From NCBI GenBank assembly GCA_030680995.1, contig JAUXUM010000078.1, positions 1 through 36,629 on the forward strand: DNA of 36,629 nucleotides. The letters run 5' to 3'. Each line of letters opens with the position of its first letter. Position 1 is the stretch's first letter. A program made the translations under genes and the position numbers. The notes below the pieces were generated by a model. That model worked only from the letters and a program-made list of their open reading frames with translations, made no database searches and was not told the DNA's origin. This stretch comes from Devosia sp. (GTDB taxonomy: Bacteria; Pseudomonadota; Alphaproteobacteria; Rhizobiales; Devosiaceae). Positions 8,124-16,876 of the stretch are shown here, one piece after another.

Positions 8124-8690
8124 GTGTTCGATCGTCTGAAACCGGGTCTTATGGCGGTTGTCGCTTGCGCTCTGGGTGCCGGCGAGGCTGCCGCCCAGCA
8201 GATCGAATCGGCCTATACCGATGCCGATCTCGACGAATGCACGGTGATCGAGGCCGACGATTTCGGCGCCCGCTGGGCTTGCCCGGGCCGCAAGGGCATT
8301 CCGGTGATGATCGCCGAGGGGGATCTGCGCTTCTTCGTCTCCTATGGGCTCAAATCCACCGAGGAGAGGGCGGCCGGGCAGACCCTGCCGCCGTTCAACC
8401 GTCTGGGGCCCAGGATCGAGTGGCGGGTCTCCAATGCGGGGGGCCAGTGGAAGCCGTTCGCCACCATCCTGCGGTTCTTCACGCAGCGCGAGGAGGGCGA
8501 GAAGGAGAGCCAGATCCTGGTGGTGACCAAGCTCGAGGAGGGTTCCACCTGCCATGTCGCCTATATCGATGCGACGGCCAATGCGAATGCCAATGAACTG
8601 GCGCGCAAGGCGGCGGACGAGATGGCGCCCGATTTCGACTGTGCGGACGAGCCCCGGATCGTGGGAAAGTTCGAGGCCTGGGAGAACTAG
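8124..8690 (+). CDS. Exported protein of unknown function
   Basis: The ORF track opens at 7908, inside ppa antisense. The likely start is GTG at 8124, seven bases after GGGAGG; ATG at 8109 is possible but would overlap that site. The 188-residue product has a signal peptide: basic FDRLKP, hydrophobic GLMAVVACALGAG, and a cleavage-like EAAAQ before QIESAYTD. The mature part contains CTVIEADDFGARWACPGRKGIPVMIAEGDLRFFVSYG and paired cysteines, suggesting a folded periplasmic domain. I recall similar unnamed proteins in Hyphomicrobiales but no function. Its TAG stop shares the bases CTAG with the stop of the convergent TerB-like gene. Confidence 0.8.
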   Translation: MFDRLKPGLMAVVACALGAGEAAAQQIESAYTDADLDECTVIEADDFGARWACPGRKGIPVMIAEGDLRFFVSYGLKSTEERAAGQTLPPFNRLGPRIEWRVSNAGGQWKPFATILRFFTQREEGEKESQILVVTKLEEGSTCHVAYIDATANANANELARKAADEMAPDFDCADEPRIVGKFEAWEN

Positions 8691-9118
8691 CCGCGGGCCA
8701 TCTGGTTGCGCAGCTTCGTCCGGTCGCGGGCGGAAACCCCGATCAGCTCGGCGATGCGCCAGACCATGTTGTCCTCGAGTTCGTGATTTTTGCGATCGGC
8801 AAAAACCACCTGCCACATCATGCGCACGATCTCGATCCGTTCCTTGGCGTCGAGCGATGAGAGGGCCGAGGTGAAGCGGTAGAAATCGACCGATTCGTTG
8901 TCGTGGTGCGTGGCCTCGGTGATGACCGTTTCAACTTCATGCTCTTCGAGGCCGTAGAAATCCCGCAGCGCCCCCCTGATGGCTTGGCGTTCCTCGGCTT
9001 TTACCATGCCATCGACGGCGGCCAGATGCACCAGCAGCGCGGCGACCGCGAGGCGGGGCTCGAGGGCGAGGGCGGTCGCATCGGGGCGGCTGAACAGACG
9101 GGCGAGGGCGTCGAACAT
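8687..9118 (-). CDS. TerB-like (tellurite resistance TerB family) protein
   Basis: A 143-residue, all-helical, acidic protein. LLVHLAAVDGMVKAEERQAIRGALRDFYGL is the TerB/COG4103 signature with an acidic residue (Asp36) in the inter-helix loop, and the second half (LDAKERIEIVRMMWQVVFAD, LEDNMVWRIAELIGVS) repeats the fold. Family members are linked to tellurite resistance and membrane-stress modules, but no other ter genes are nearby, so resistance should not be assumed. The track's TTG start at 9124 is replaced by ATG at 9118, which has AAAGGA six bases upstream. Convergent with the exported-protein gene, four-base overlap. Confidence 0.85.
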   Translation of the reverse strand: MFDALARLFSRPDATALALEPRLAVAALLVHLAAVDGMVKAEERQAIRGALRDFYGLEEHEVETVITEATHHDNESVDFYRFTSALSSLDAKERIEIVRMMWQVVFADRKNHELEDNMVWRIAELIGVSARDRTKLRNQMARG

Positions 9119-9253
9119 GAGCAATCCTTTTGATCGAAGCAGAGATAGTAGGCTTTGCGGCGTCTCTCAATGGGGCATGAGCGGGGACACGATCCCTGAC
9201 CTGTATCGGGCCTAGTCTGCGACACTGGCCGCAATCACATCTTTTCAGCGCTC

Positions 9254-9282
9254 TTGACTCTGCCCCGGAGTCTGATGTTCTT
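9254..9282 (+). promoter_or_regulatory. Predicted promoter of imuA-imuB-dnaE2
   Basis: A near-consensus -35 (CTTGACT; TTGACT at 9254) lies 17 bp before GTTCTT at 9277. The -10 is weak and overlaps the LexA box, so a bound repressor would cover the polymerase site. Confidence 0.5.
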
Positions 9283-9291
9283 TGTTTGTTC
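9277..9291 (+). promoter_or_regulatory. LexA (SOS) box, alphaproteobacterial type
   Basis: The sequence GTTCTTTGTTTGTTC is a perfect GTTC-N7-GTTC direct repeat, the LexA operator of alphaproteobacteria. It sits 28 bp before the imuA start and overlaps the predicted -10, implying that the downstream cassette is repressed by LexA and induced by DNA damage. Confidence 0.88.
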
Positions 9292-9319
9292 TAGTATGAA
9301 ACAGAAGGGAGCCCTCCCC

Positions 9320-10150
9320 ATGCTGGGCGTGAAACGCGAGCAAATGGAGAGTCTGCGGGCGCGGATCGCGCAGATCGAGAAGCGGCCGATGCTGGAGGAA
9401 GGCGCGGCCTTGCCGCCGCGGGGGGCGGAGCAAGACCTGCTGGCGGCCCCGGCCGGGCTGCTGCATGAGGTTTTCGCCGATGAACGGCGTGATGCGGGCG
9501 CGACGCTGGGCTTTGCACTGGCGCAGGCGCGGGGGCTCCTGAGCCCGGAGCGGCCGGCGATTCTTTGCCTGCAGCTCACGCGCGAAGCCCAGGATATGGG
9601 GCTTCCCTACGGGGCAGGACTCAAAAGCTTCGGCATCGATCCGCACGGCGTGGTGCTTATCCGCGCCGAAAGCATTGTCGAGCTGCTCTGGGCGATCGAG
9701 GAAGCGGTGAGTTGCCGGGCGGTGGCGGCGGTGGTCGCCGATATCGGCGGTCGTCCCAAGGCGCTCGATTTCACCGTTTCGCGGCGGCTGAGCCTCAGGG
9801 CCGCGAGCGCCGGCACCTCGGTGTTCCTCACCCGCTACGGAGAGGAGCGCGAGGCGAGCGCGGCCAGGCTGCGCTGGCGGGTGGTGCCGGCCCTGAGCGG
9901 GACCGCCGCTTTCGACGCCCACGCTCCGGGCGGCCCGCGCTGGCGGGTGGAACTCGAAAAAGGACGGCTCGGGCAAACAGCGACAGCGCGTGCCGGGACG
10001 GTGGATTTTCTCTTGGACTGGACGGAAAATGGCTTCGTTGTGGTCGACAGCAGCAGAACGACAGAGGGAACTTCCGCCCTCCCGGACCGCGCGCCGTCAT
10101 CTCGTGCTGTTCCTCCCGCGCTGGGCGACCGACTGTCTCAAGCGGGCTGA
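9320..10150 (+). CDS. imuA: ImuA, SOS mutagenesis cassette protein
   Basis: ImuA is a RecA-like accessory factor acting with ImuB and DnaE2 in damage-induced mutagenesis. Family features: N-terminal VKREQMESLRARIAQIEKR, GLLHEVFADERRDAGATLGFALAQARG, ILCLQLTREAQDMGLPYGAGLKSFGIDP, and VELLWAIEEAVSCRAVAAVVADIGG. The track opens at 9254 and an ATG exists at 9296, but both lie in or next to the promoter/LexA box. I prefer ATG 9320, preceded by AGAAGGGAG, giving 276 aa. The 3' end overlaps imuB by 122 bp in another frame, and conserved-looking LDWTENGFVVVD is encoded in that overlap. Confidence 0.9.
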   Translation: MLGVKREQMESLRARIAQIEKRPMLEEGAALPPRGAEQDLLAAPAGLLHEVFADERRDAGATLGFALAQARGLLSPERPAILCLQLTREAQDMGLPYGAGLKSFGIDPHGVVLIRAESIVELLWAIEEAVSCRAVAAVVADIGGRPKALDFTVSRRLSLRAASAGTSVFLTRYGEEREASAARLRWRVVPALSGTAAFDAHAPGGPRWRVELEKGRLGQTATARAGTVDFLLDWTENGFVVVDSSRTTEGTSALPDRAPSSRAVPPALGDRLSQAG

Positions 10151-11621
10151 TCCGGCACTGGGTGCGCTGACGGAGCCCTTGGCCCTGTGGGAGCGGCAAA
10201 GGGGGGCGATGCGGCTGCTCGCGGTCGATGACCGCGCCGTCCGGGCCGGCCTTATGGCCGGACAGAACCTTTCCGATGCCAAGGCTCTGTGCCCCAAGCT
10301 CGAAGTCCGCGAAATCGATCGCGCCTTCCTCGAACACGTCTTTGCCGATTTTGCCGATTGGCATTCCTATGCCAGCCCGATCGTTTCGGTTTTGACCGAT
10401 CAGGCCGCCTATGGCGATCTGTGTCTAGACATCACCGGGGTCGCGCACCTCTTCGGGGGGGAAGAGGCAATGCTCGAAACCCTCACCGGCAAGCTCCGGG
10501 CGCTGGGTTTTACCGTCGCCGGGGCGATCGCCCCCAGTGTCGGCGCGGCTTGGGCGCTTGCTCATTTCGCGTCCGGACAGATCATTGGCGAGACTGCCGG
10601 GGAGGCGCTGGCCGAATTGCCGGTCGCGGCCTTGCGGCTCGCGGAAAGCCGGATTACCGGTCTGATGCAGATGGGTTTGAAGCGGGTCGGCCAGCTCTAT
10701 GGCCGCGACCGCAAGGCACTGCGGGCCCGGTTCGGGGCGAGTCTGCTGACGCGACTCGATCAGGCACTGGGCACGCTCGAGGAGCGGGTAATCCCCCGCA
10801 TCCCCGTCGCCGAGCGCTATGCCGAGCGGCGCTTCGCCGAGCCCATCGGGCTCATCGACGACGTGCTGATGAGCGCGCGCGACCTTGCCATCCGGCTTTC
10901 GGTGCGGCTCGAGGCGGAAGGATTGGGCGCCCAGAGCTTCCATCTCTTCCTCTACCGGGTCGATCACAAGGTGATGAGCCTTTCGGTCAATGCGGCGCGG
11001 GCCACCCGCGATCCTGGCCACATCGCCCGGCTTTTCGGCAATAGGGTCGAGCGGCTCATAGGCGAATATGACCCAGGCTTCGGCATCGACATGATCCGGC
11101 TGGCGGCAAGCTCGGTTTCGGAGGTCAATGCCGCCCAGATCGGCGCCTTCGAGACCCGCGGCGGGGCCGAGAACCTCGACCGGCTCTATGACCGGATGAC
11201 CAGCCGGCTGGGGCCGCTTGCGGTGGTGCGTTCCAAATTCGTCAATACCCATATCCCTGAGCGGGCGGTCAAGCTCGAGCCGATGGTGGCGCGCACCCCG
11301 GACGATCCGGAAGCGGCGCCCGACGCGGCCCTGCCGCGGCCGCTGCGGCTGCTGCCGGCGCCCGAGCCGATCGGGGTCGTGGCCGAAGTGCCCGACGGGC
11401 CGCCGGCCGGCATGCAATGGCGGCGGGTGAACTACCGCTTCGTCAAGGCCTCGGGACCCGAACGCATCGGGGTCGAGTGGTGGCGGCCGGGCGAGGGGGC
11501 GCTGACGCGGGATTACTACGTCGCCGAGGACGATGGCGGACGCCGGTTCTGGGTATTCCGCGAAGGGCTCTACCACGAGACCGGCAATCCGCGCTGGTTC
11601 CTGCACGGGTTCTTCGCATGA
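10029..11621 (+). CDS. imuB: ImuB, Y-family polymerase homologue of the SOS cassette
   Basis: ImuB belongs to the Y-family (DinB/UmuC) fold but lacks the catalytic carboxylates; in known systems it bridges the beta clamp, ImuA and DnaE2. Here the N-terminus reads LVLFLPRWATDCLKR where active polymerases have a DxDxF motif, and DLCLDITGVAHLFGG replaces the SxDE motif, consistent with a non-catalytic member. LPVAALRLAESRITGLMQMGLKRVGQL is the helix-hairpin-helix region. The track opens at 9990; ATG at 10029 with GGACGGAA upstream gives 530 aa, normal for the family. Its stop overlaps the dnaE2 start as ATGA. Confidence 0.93.
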   Translation: MASLWSTAAERQRELPPSRTARRHLVLFLPRWATDCLKRADPALGALTEPLALWERQRGAMRLLAVDDRAVRAGLMAGQNLSDAKALCPKLEVREIDRAFLEHVFADFADWHSYASPIVSVLTDQAAYGDLCLDITGVAHLFGGEEAMLETLTGKLRALGFTVAGAIAPSVGAAWALAHFASGQIIGETAGEALAELPVAALRLAESRITGLMQMGLKRVGQLYGRDRKALRARFGASLLTRLDQALGTLEERVIPRIPVAERYAERRFAEPIGLIDDVLMSARDLAIRLSVRLEAEGLGAQSFHLFLYRVDHKVMSLSVNAARATRDPGHIARLFGNRVERLIGEYDPGFGIDMIRLAASSVSEVNAAQIGAFETRGGAENLDRLYDRMTSRLGPLAVVRSKFVNTHIPERAVKLEPMVARTPDDPEAAPDAALPRPLRLLPAPEPIGVVAEVPDGPPAGMQWRRVNYRFVKASGPERIGVEWWRPGEGALTRDYYVAEDDGGRRFWVFREGLYHETGNPRWFLHGFFA

Positions 11622-14600
11622 GCGGCGGTGAAGTTATCGCGTTGCATGGAGACCGGTCCGCGGCTACCCCCGCGCCCGCGCCGCCGCCCTATGCCGAACT
11701 GATGACCACCAGCAATTTCTCTTTCCTGCGCGGCGGCTCGCATCCGGAGGAACTGGTGGCCTGCGCGGTGGCGCTCGGGCTTTCCGGCCTTGGGCTCTGC
11801 GACCGCAACAGCTTTGCCGGGGTGGTGCGGGCCTTCGTCGCCATGCGCGATCTGCGCGAAGACGAGGAACTGGGGGAACGGGCCCGCGCCTTCCGCTACG
11901 TGGTGGGCACGCGGCTCGGCTTTGCCGACGGAACGCCCGACATCAGCGCCTATCCGGGCGACCGGGATGCCTATGGCCGGCTTTGCGCGCTGCTCACCCG
12001 GGGCAACGAGAACGGCGAAAAGGGCAATGCCAGGCTGCTGTTCGCCGATCTCGCCGACTTCACCGAGGGCCAGCTCTTCATCGTCCAGATCGACGAAAGC
12101 CGCTGGGAAGCGGGAGAGGCCGCATTGCGGCGCCTTGCCGGATTGGCGCCCGGCCGGGTGTGGCTCGCCGCCTATTGCACCTATCAGGGCCGGGATCGGG
12201 CCCGGCTCAACCGGCTGGCCGACCTCGCCACGCGGGCTAGGGTGCCGCTGATCGCGGTCAACGACGTGCTCTATCATGCCCCCGAGCGGCGGGTGCTGCA
12301 GGACGCCGTCACCTGCATCCGCCAGCACCTCAACATCTTCGTGGCCGGGCGGCGGCTGGAGAAGAACGCGGAACGGCATCTGAAAACGCCACAGGAAATG
12401 GGCCGGCTGTTCCGCGAGCATGCCGAGGCCGTCGCCGAGACGCAGAAACTCATCTCCCGCATCGTCTTCAAGCTCGACGACCTCAAATACAACTATCCCG
12501 AGGAGACCGTCGGCAATGGCGAAAGCGCCCAGGAGACGCTGGAACGGCTGACCTGGGAGGGCGCGGCCAGGCGTTATCCCGAAGGGGTGCCGGACGAGAT
12601 CAAGTGCAGCCTCTGGTCCGAACTTTGCCTTATCGCCTACAAGCGCTACGCCGCCTATTTCCTCACCGTGCATGATCTGGTGCGCTTTGCCCGCCACGAC
12701 CGCAAGATCCTCTGCCAGGGGCGCGGCTCGGCGGCCAATTCGGCCGTCTGTTTCTGCCTCGAGATCACCGAAGTCGATCCCAAGAGCGCCAGGCTGGTGT
12801 TCGGCCGCTTCCTCTCCACAGAACGCGACGAGCCGCCTGACATCGATGTCGATTTCGAGCACGAGCGGCGCGAGGAGGTGATGCGGTATCTTTACGAAAA
12901 GTATGGCCGTCACCGCACCGGGCTGACCGCCAACGTCATCACCTACCGCACCAAGAGCGCCATCCGCGAGATCTGCAAGGTCTTCGGCCTCTCCGACGAC
13001 ACCATAGCCGCCCTCAACGAGCTGCGCTGGGGCTGGGGAGGCGAAATCGACCACAAGCAGATCCGGGAGATCGGCCTCGATCCGGACGAACCGAACCTGG
13101 GCATGGCGATCGCATGCGCCAAGGAGCTGCGCGGCTTTCCGAGGCACCTGTCGCAGCATGTGGGGGGGTTCGTGATCACCAAGGATCCGCTCGATCACCT
13201 CGTTCCCATCGGCAAGTCGGCGATGGACAGCCGCACCATCGTGGAGTGGAACAAGGACGACATCGACGCGCTCGGTATTCTCAAGGTCGATGTGCTGGCG
13301 CTCGGCATGCTCACCTGTTTGCGGCGCGCCTTCGAGCTGATGCACGTCCATTATGGGCAGGACATCGAACTTGCCGAACTGTTGCGGGAGGAGGAGCGTC
13401 ATCCCGAGGCGGCGGCCCGCGTCTACAAGATGACGCACCGGGCCGATACCATCGGGGTCTTCCAGATCGAGAGCCGGGCGCAGATGTCGATGCTGCCGCG
13501 ATTGCAGCCTTCGAGGTTCTACGACCTCGTCATCGAGGTGGCGATCGTGCGGCCAGGCCCGATCCAGGGCGGCATGGTGCATCCCTATCTCAAGCGCCGG
13601 CTGGGCAACGAGAAGGTGGTTTTTCCCAAGTCCGAACTGGAGGAGGTGCTGGGGCGCACGCTCGGCGTGCCGCTGTTCCAGGAACAGGCGATGCAGATCG
13701 CGGTGGTCGCCGCCGGTTTCACTCCGGGCGAGGCCGACCAGCTCCGGCGCGCCATGGCCACCTGGCGGCGCAACGGCAAGATCGAACTGTTCCGCGAGCG
13801 CTTCATCACCGGCATGACCAAGAACGGCTATGACCGGGAATTCGCCGAGCGCTGCTTCAAACAGATCGAGGGCTTCGGCGAATACGGCTTCCCGGAAAGC
13901 CACGCCGCCTCCTTCGCGCTCCTCGTCTATGCGTCGTGCTGGCTCAAATGCCATTATCCCGATGTCTTCGCCTGCGCGCTGCTCAACAGCCAGCCGATGG
14001 GCTTTTATGCCCCGGCGCAGATCGTCCGCGACGCCATCGAGCACGGCGTGGATGTGCGGCCCGTCGACATCAACCACTCCGATCTCTGGAACATCCTCGA
14101 AGACGGCGCGCCGGCGGCCGAACGGGTGTGGGAACGGCACAGCGACATGCGGGGCGACATCCGCTCGACCAAAGCGATCCGGCTGGGATTCGCCCGAATC
14201 AGCGGGCTCAAGGAGGATCATGTCAATCTGGTTGTCGCGCGGCGGGGCCGCGGCTATGATTCTGCGCGCGATCTGTGGCTCAAAACCGGGCTTGCGCCTT
14301 CAGTGCTCGAAAAGCTGGCGGAGGCGGACGCCTTCGGATCGCTGGGCCTTGGCCGGCGCGACGCGCTCTGGGCGGTGCGCGGCCTGACGGGTATCGACGG
14401 GGCGGAAACCCTGCCGCTCTTTGCCGTCGCCGGACAGCCGGGCCAGCGCGACGAGCCGGATGCCGATCTGCCCCCCATGCCGCCGGGCGAGGCCGTGGTG
14501 CACGACTACAAGACCCTCTCGCTGTCGCTCAAGGCCCATCCGCTCAGTTTCCTCAGGCACACACTCGACCGGCGCGGCGCCTTGCGCTGCGAGCATCTGG

Positions 14601-15028
14601 GCCGGCAGCCGAATGGGGTCTTCGTCGAAACCGCGGGCCTGGTGCTGGTGCGTCAGCGTCCGGGCACGGCGGGCGGGGTGATCTTTTCGACCCTCGAAGA
14701 TGAGACCGGTGTCGCCAACATCATCATCTGGAGCAAGGTGTTCGAAAAGCACCGGCGGGTGGTGCTGGGTTCGCGGCTGCTCGCCGTCAAAGGCCAACTG
14801 CAGAGGGAGGGGCTGGTCACCCACGTCGTGGCGCACAGTTTCACCGATATGACCTCCGAGCTGCTGGCGCTTTCCTCAGGTCACGATTTCGGCGATGCAG
14901 CCATCGCCAGGGCCGATGAAAGCAGGAACGGTTCGCCGCCGGGTCGTGACGAGACGCTGCGGCGGCAACGGGAAACAGCTCAGCGCCAGGCCCGGGCGGC
15001 GCTGCCTGCGGGACGCAACTTCCATTGA
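11618..15028 (+). CDS. dnaE2: Error-prone DNA polymerase DnaE2
   Basis: C-family polymerase that performs translesion synthesis with ImuA/ImuB after DNA damage. The track opens at 11417 inside imuB; the true start is ATG 11618, overlapping the imuB stop (ATGA), giving 1136 aa. Domains: an N-terminal PHP domain (YAELMTTSNFSFLRGGSHPE), then the palm with GRGSAANSAVCFCLEITEVDP and catalytic PDIDVDF (Asp408/Asp410), the finger region with IGVFQIESRAQMSMLPRL and VRPGPIQGGMVHPY, and a C-terminal OB fold (GVIFSTLEDETGVANIIIWSKVFE). It ends in the family-typical GRNFH. It is 10 bp from the convergent phhB stop. Confidence 0.97.
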   Translation: MSGGEVIALHGDRSAATPAPAPPPYAELMTTSNFSFLRGGSHPEELVACAVALGLSGLGLCDRNSFAGVVRAFVAMRDLREDEELGERARAFRYVVGTRLGFADGTPDISAYPGDRDAYGRLCALLTRGNENGEKGNARLLFADLADFTEGQLFIVQIDESRWEAGEAALRRLAGLAPGRVWLAAYCTYQGRDRARLNRLADLATRARVPLIAVNDVLYHAPERRVLQDAVTCIRQHLNIFVAGRRLEKNAERHLKTPQEMGRLFREHAEAVAETQKLISRIVFKLDDLKYNYPEETVGNGESAQETLERLTWEGAARRYPEGVPDEIKCSLWSELCLIAYKRYAAYFLTVHDLVRFARHDRKILCQGRGSAANSAVCFCLEITEVDPKSARLVFGRFLSTERDEPPDIDVDFEHERREEVMRYLYEKYGRHRTGLTANVITYRTKSAIREICKVFGLSDDTIAALNELRWGWGGEIDHKQIREIGLDPDEPNLGMAIACAKELRGFPRHLSQHVGGFVITKDPLDHLVPIGKSAMDSRTIVEWNKDDIDALGILKVDVLALGMLTCLRRAFELMHVHYGQDIELAELLREEERHPEAAARVYKMTHRADTIGVFQIESRAQMSMLPRLQPSRFYDLVIEVAIVRPGPIQGGMVHPYLKRRLGNEKVVFPKSELEEVLGRTLGVPLFQEQAMQIAVVAAGFTPGEADQLRRAMATWRRNGKIELFRERFITGMTKNGYDREFAERCFKQIEGFGEYGFPESHAASFALLVYASCWLKCHYPDVFACALLNSQPMGFYAPAQIVRDAIEHGVDVRPVDINHSDLWNILEDGAPAAERVWERHSDMRGDIRSTKAIRLGFARISGLKEDHVNLVVARRGRGYDSARDLWLKTGLAPSVLEKLAEADAFGSLGLGRRDALWAVRGLTGIDGAETLPLFAVAGQPGQRDEPDADLPPMPPGEAVVHDYKTLSLSLKAHPLSFLRHTLDRRGALRCEHLGRQPNGVFVETAGLVLVRQRPGTAGGVIFSTLEDETGVANIIIWSKVFEKHRRVVLGSRLLAVKGQLQREGLVTHVVAHSFTDMTSELLALSSGHDFGDAAIARADESRNGSPPGRDETLRRQRETAQRQARAALPAGRNFH

Positions 15029-15038
15029 CGGCGCCGCG

Positions 15039-15329
15039 TCAGTTCAGCAGCCTGTCGATCGCCCCGGCCAGTGCCACGTCATTCTCGGTGAGGCCGCCGG
15101 CGCTGTGGGTGGAAAGGGTGATCGAGACCTTGTCGTAGCTGTTGGACCAATCGGGGTGATGGCCGGCCCGCTGCGCGGCCAGCGCCACCCGGGTCATGAA
15201 GCCGAAGGCCTCGGAGAAATCCTTGAACTTGAAGTTGCGGCTGATGGCATTGGCGGCATCGTCGAAGGTCCAGCCATCGAGGCCGGCGAGCGCCGCCTCG
15301 CGGTCGGCATCGCTGAGCTTTGCGGGCAT
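15039..15329 (-). CDS. phhB: 4a-hydroxytetrahydrobiopterin dehydratase (pterin carbinolamine dehydratase)
   Basis: This 96-residue enzyme dehydrates 4a-hydroxytetrahydropterin, recycling the pterin cofactor used by aromatic amino acid hydroxylases. Diagnostic motifs are GWTFDDAANAISRNFKFKDFSEAFGFM and AGHHPDWSNSYDKVSITLSTHSAGGLTENDV, which carry the active-site His pair and the Trp/His residues of the PCD fold. No phenylalanine hydroxylase gene is in the window, so the role here is open. It is convergent with dnaE2 and 60 bp downstream of the LacI-type regulator on the same strand. Confidence 0.95.
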   Translation of the reverse strand: MPAKLSDADREAALAGLDGWTFDDAANAISRNFKFKDFSEAFGFMTRVALAAQRAGHHPDWSNSYDKVSITLSTHSAGGLTENDVALAGAIDRLLN

Positions 15330-15390
15330 GGTGTGCTCCTATCTCCGTGGCCGTCCCGGACAACGCCGGACCGAGCGGTGCGTTCAACGG

Positions 15391-16407
15391 CTACCGCCGG
15401 GCGCGGGTCGAGTCGCGGATCACCAATTCCGGATCGATCAGGGTGACGCGCGGCTCGGGCAGCTGATCTCCCGCGGAAATGAGCTGCATCAGGCGATCCA
15501 CCGCCATGCGGGTTACCATCTCGACGGCATAGTTGATGGTGGAGAGCGGCACCGAGGCAAACTCGGCGAACTCGATATTGTCGAAGCCGATGATGGCGAC
15601 GTCGTCGGGTACCCGCAGGCCGTGCTTCTGGCACCAGCTCAGCGCCCCGATGGCAAGCGAGTCGTTGGCCGCGAACACCGCCGTCGGCCGCGGCTTCACG
15701 GTCATCATCCTCTCCATTGCGAGGAAACCGCTCATGGTCGAATGGCCGTGCGGATCCACCGATATGGCCGGATCGAAGTCGACCCCGCTTTCCGAGAGTG
15801 CCTGCTGGTAGCCTTCGCGCTTCTCGAGGTTCCCCAGGGGATTGGCGCTGTCGATGATGCCGATGCGGCGGTGGCCGGTCTCGATCAGGTGGTGGGTCGC
15901 CTTGTAGGCGCCGCGGCGGTCATCGACGCAGACGGCGTCGAGCCCGGAATCCGGGTCGCCGACCAGCAGGACGACCGGATAACTCCGGCGCAGCGGCCGG
16001 ATATGGTCGAGCTTGCGGTGGCTGGTCGGGTAGATCAGCATGCCGTCCACCTGGCGCGAACGGAACAGCTCGATCGCCCGCATTTCTTCGGCGAGCGTAT
16101 TGTTCGAGGTTGCGAACAGCGTGCCGTAGCCGCGTTCGGCCAGCGCGATCTCGATCGCCTGGGCGGTCTGGGTCAGGGCGGGGTTGGTGATGTCGGTCAA
16201 GACGAGGCCGATGGTCATGGTTTCCCGGCTCACCAGCGACTTGGCGATGTGGTTGGGCAGGTAGTTGAGCTCGCTCGCGGCGCGCTGGATCAACTCGCGC
16301 GTCTGCACCGGAATGCGCGGGCTCTGCCTGAGCGCGAGCGAGACCGTGTTCGTGGAGAAACCGGTCCGGTCCGCGATGTCTTTTAGTCGAACAATGGCCT
16401 TGCCCAT
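15391..16407 (-). CDS. LacI family transcriptional regulator
   Basis: A 338-residue repressor with an N-terminal helix-turn-helix (VRLKDIADRTGFSTNTVSLALR, residues 6-27), the hinge helix LNYLPNHIAKSLVSRET, and a periplasmic-binding-protein-like sensor domain (TIGLVLTDITNPALTQTAQAIE, VFAANDSLAIGALSW, VAIIGFDNIEFAEF). Such proteins control sugar uptake and use and respond to the sugar or a derivative. On the other side of its start lies a fused fragment of two sugar ABC permeases, probably the remains of the operon it once controlled. Its present target cannot be told. Confidence 0.95.
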   Translation of the reverse strand: MGKAIVRLKDIADRTGFSTNTVSLALRQSPRIPVQTRELIQRAASELNYLPNHIAKSLVSRETMTIGLVLTDITNPALTQTAQAIEIALAERGYGTLFATSNNTLAEEMRAIELFRSRQVDGMLIYPTSHRKLDHIRPLRRSYPVVLLVGDPDSGLDAVCVDDRRGAYKATHHLIETGHRRIGIIDSANPLGNLEKREGYQQALSESGVDFDPAISVDPHGHSTMSGFLAMERMMTVKPRPTAVFAANDSLAIGALSWCQKHGLRVPDDVAIIGFDNIEFAEFASVPLSTINYAVEMVTRMAVDRLMQLISAGDQLPEPRVTLIDPELVIRDSTRARR

Positions 16408-16550
16408 GGCAATCCCGTCGTCGCCGGAATAGGAAACGCTAATACGCGCGAACTATCCGCTGGCCCGCCCGCTTGTCAACGTGGCCGGCCTCAGTCCCAA
16501 TCGGGCGCCCATGCCGGATCGACCTGCCTTGCGCCCCTTTCGACGGTCGC

Positions 16551-16865
16551 GATCGCCGCAAGCTCGTCTTCCTCTATCCGCTCGCCGTCTCGCTGATCGT
16601 CACCGGCGTTGCCTGGCGCTGGATGTTCAACCCGACGCTCGGTATCCAGAACTTCCTGCATTCGGTTGGGCTCACCTCCGGCGGGCTCGGCACGCAGCCG
16701 ATGAGCGTGGCGCTCGCCAATGTGGTGATCACCACGACGGGCGAGGCGTCCTACAACGAGAACATGGCGGCGGCGTTGCCGACCGCGATCCCGCCACTCT
16801 TCATCTATTTCGTCCTGGGCAAATTCTTCGTCCAGGGCATCACCGCCGGGGCGATCGAGGGTTAG
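16551..16865 (+). pseudogene. Fused remnant of two sugar ABC transporter permeases
   Basis: This ORF (track 16473-16865) is a composite. KLVFLYPLAVSLIVTGVAWRWMFNPTLGIQNFLHSVGL is the middle of a MalF/GtsB-like permease, whereas MSVALANVVITTTGEASYN and ALPTAIPPLFIYFVLGKFFVQGITAGAIEG are the C-terminus of a MalG/GtsC-like permease, ending in the family-typical GAxxG. The permease 1 N-terminus, its EAA-loop half and most of permease 2 are missing, so an internal deletion of roughly 1-1.5 kb joining the two genes in frame is the simplest explanation (inference). No binding protein or ATPase gene is nearby. The sequence before KLVFLYP does not look like permease. A short membrane peptide could still be made. 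Confidence 0.8.
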
Positions 16866-16876
16866 TCGGGAGAGCC

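Noticed and set aside
11570-14221. 883-aa minus-strand ORF
   Set aside because: Antisense shadow of dnaE2, which is certain from its motifs.
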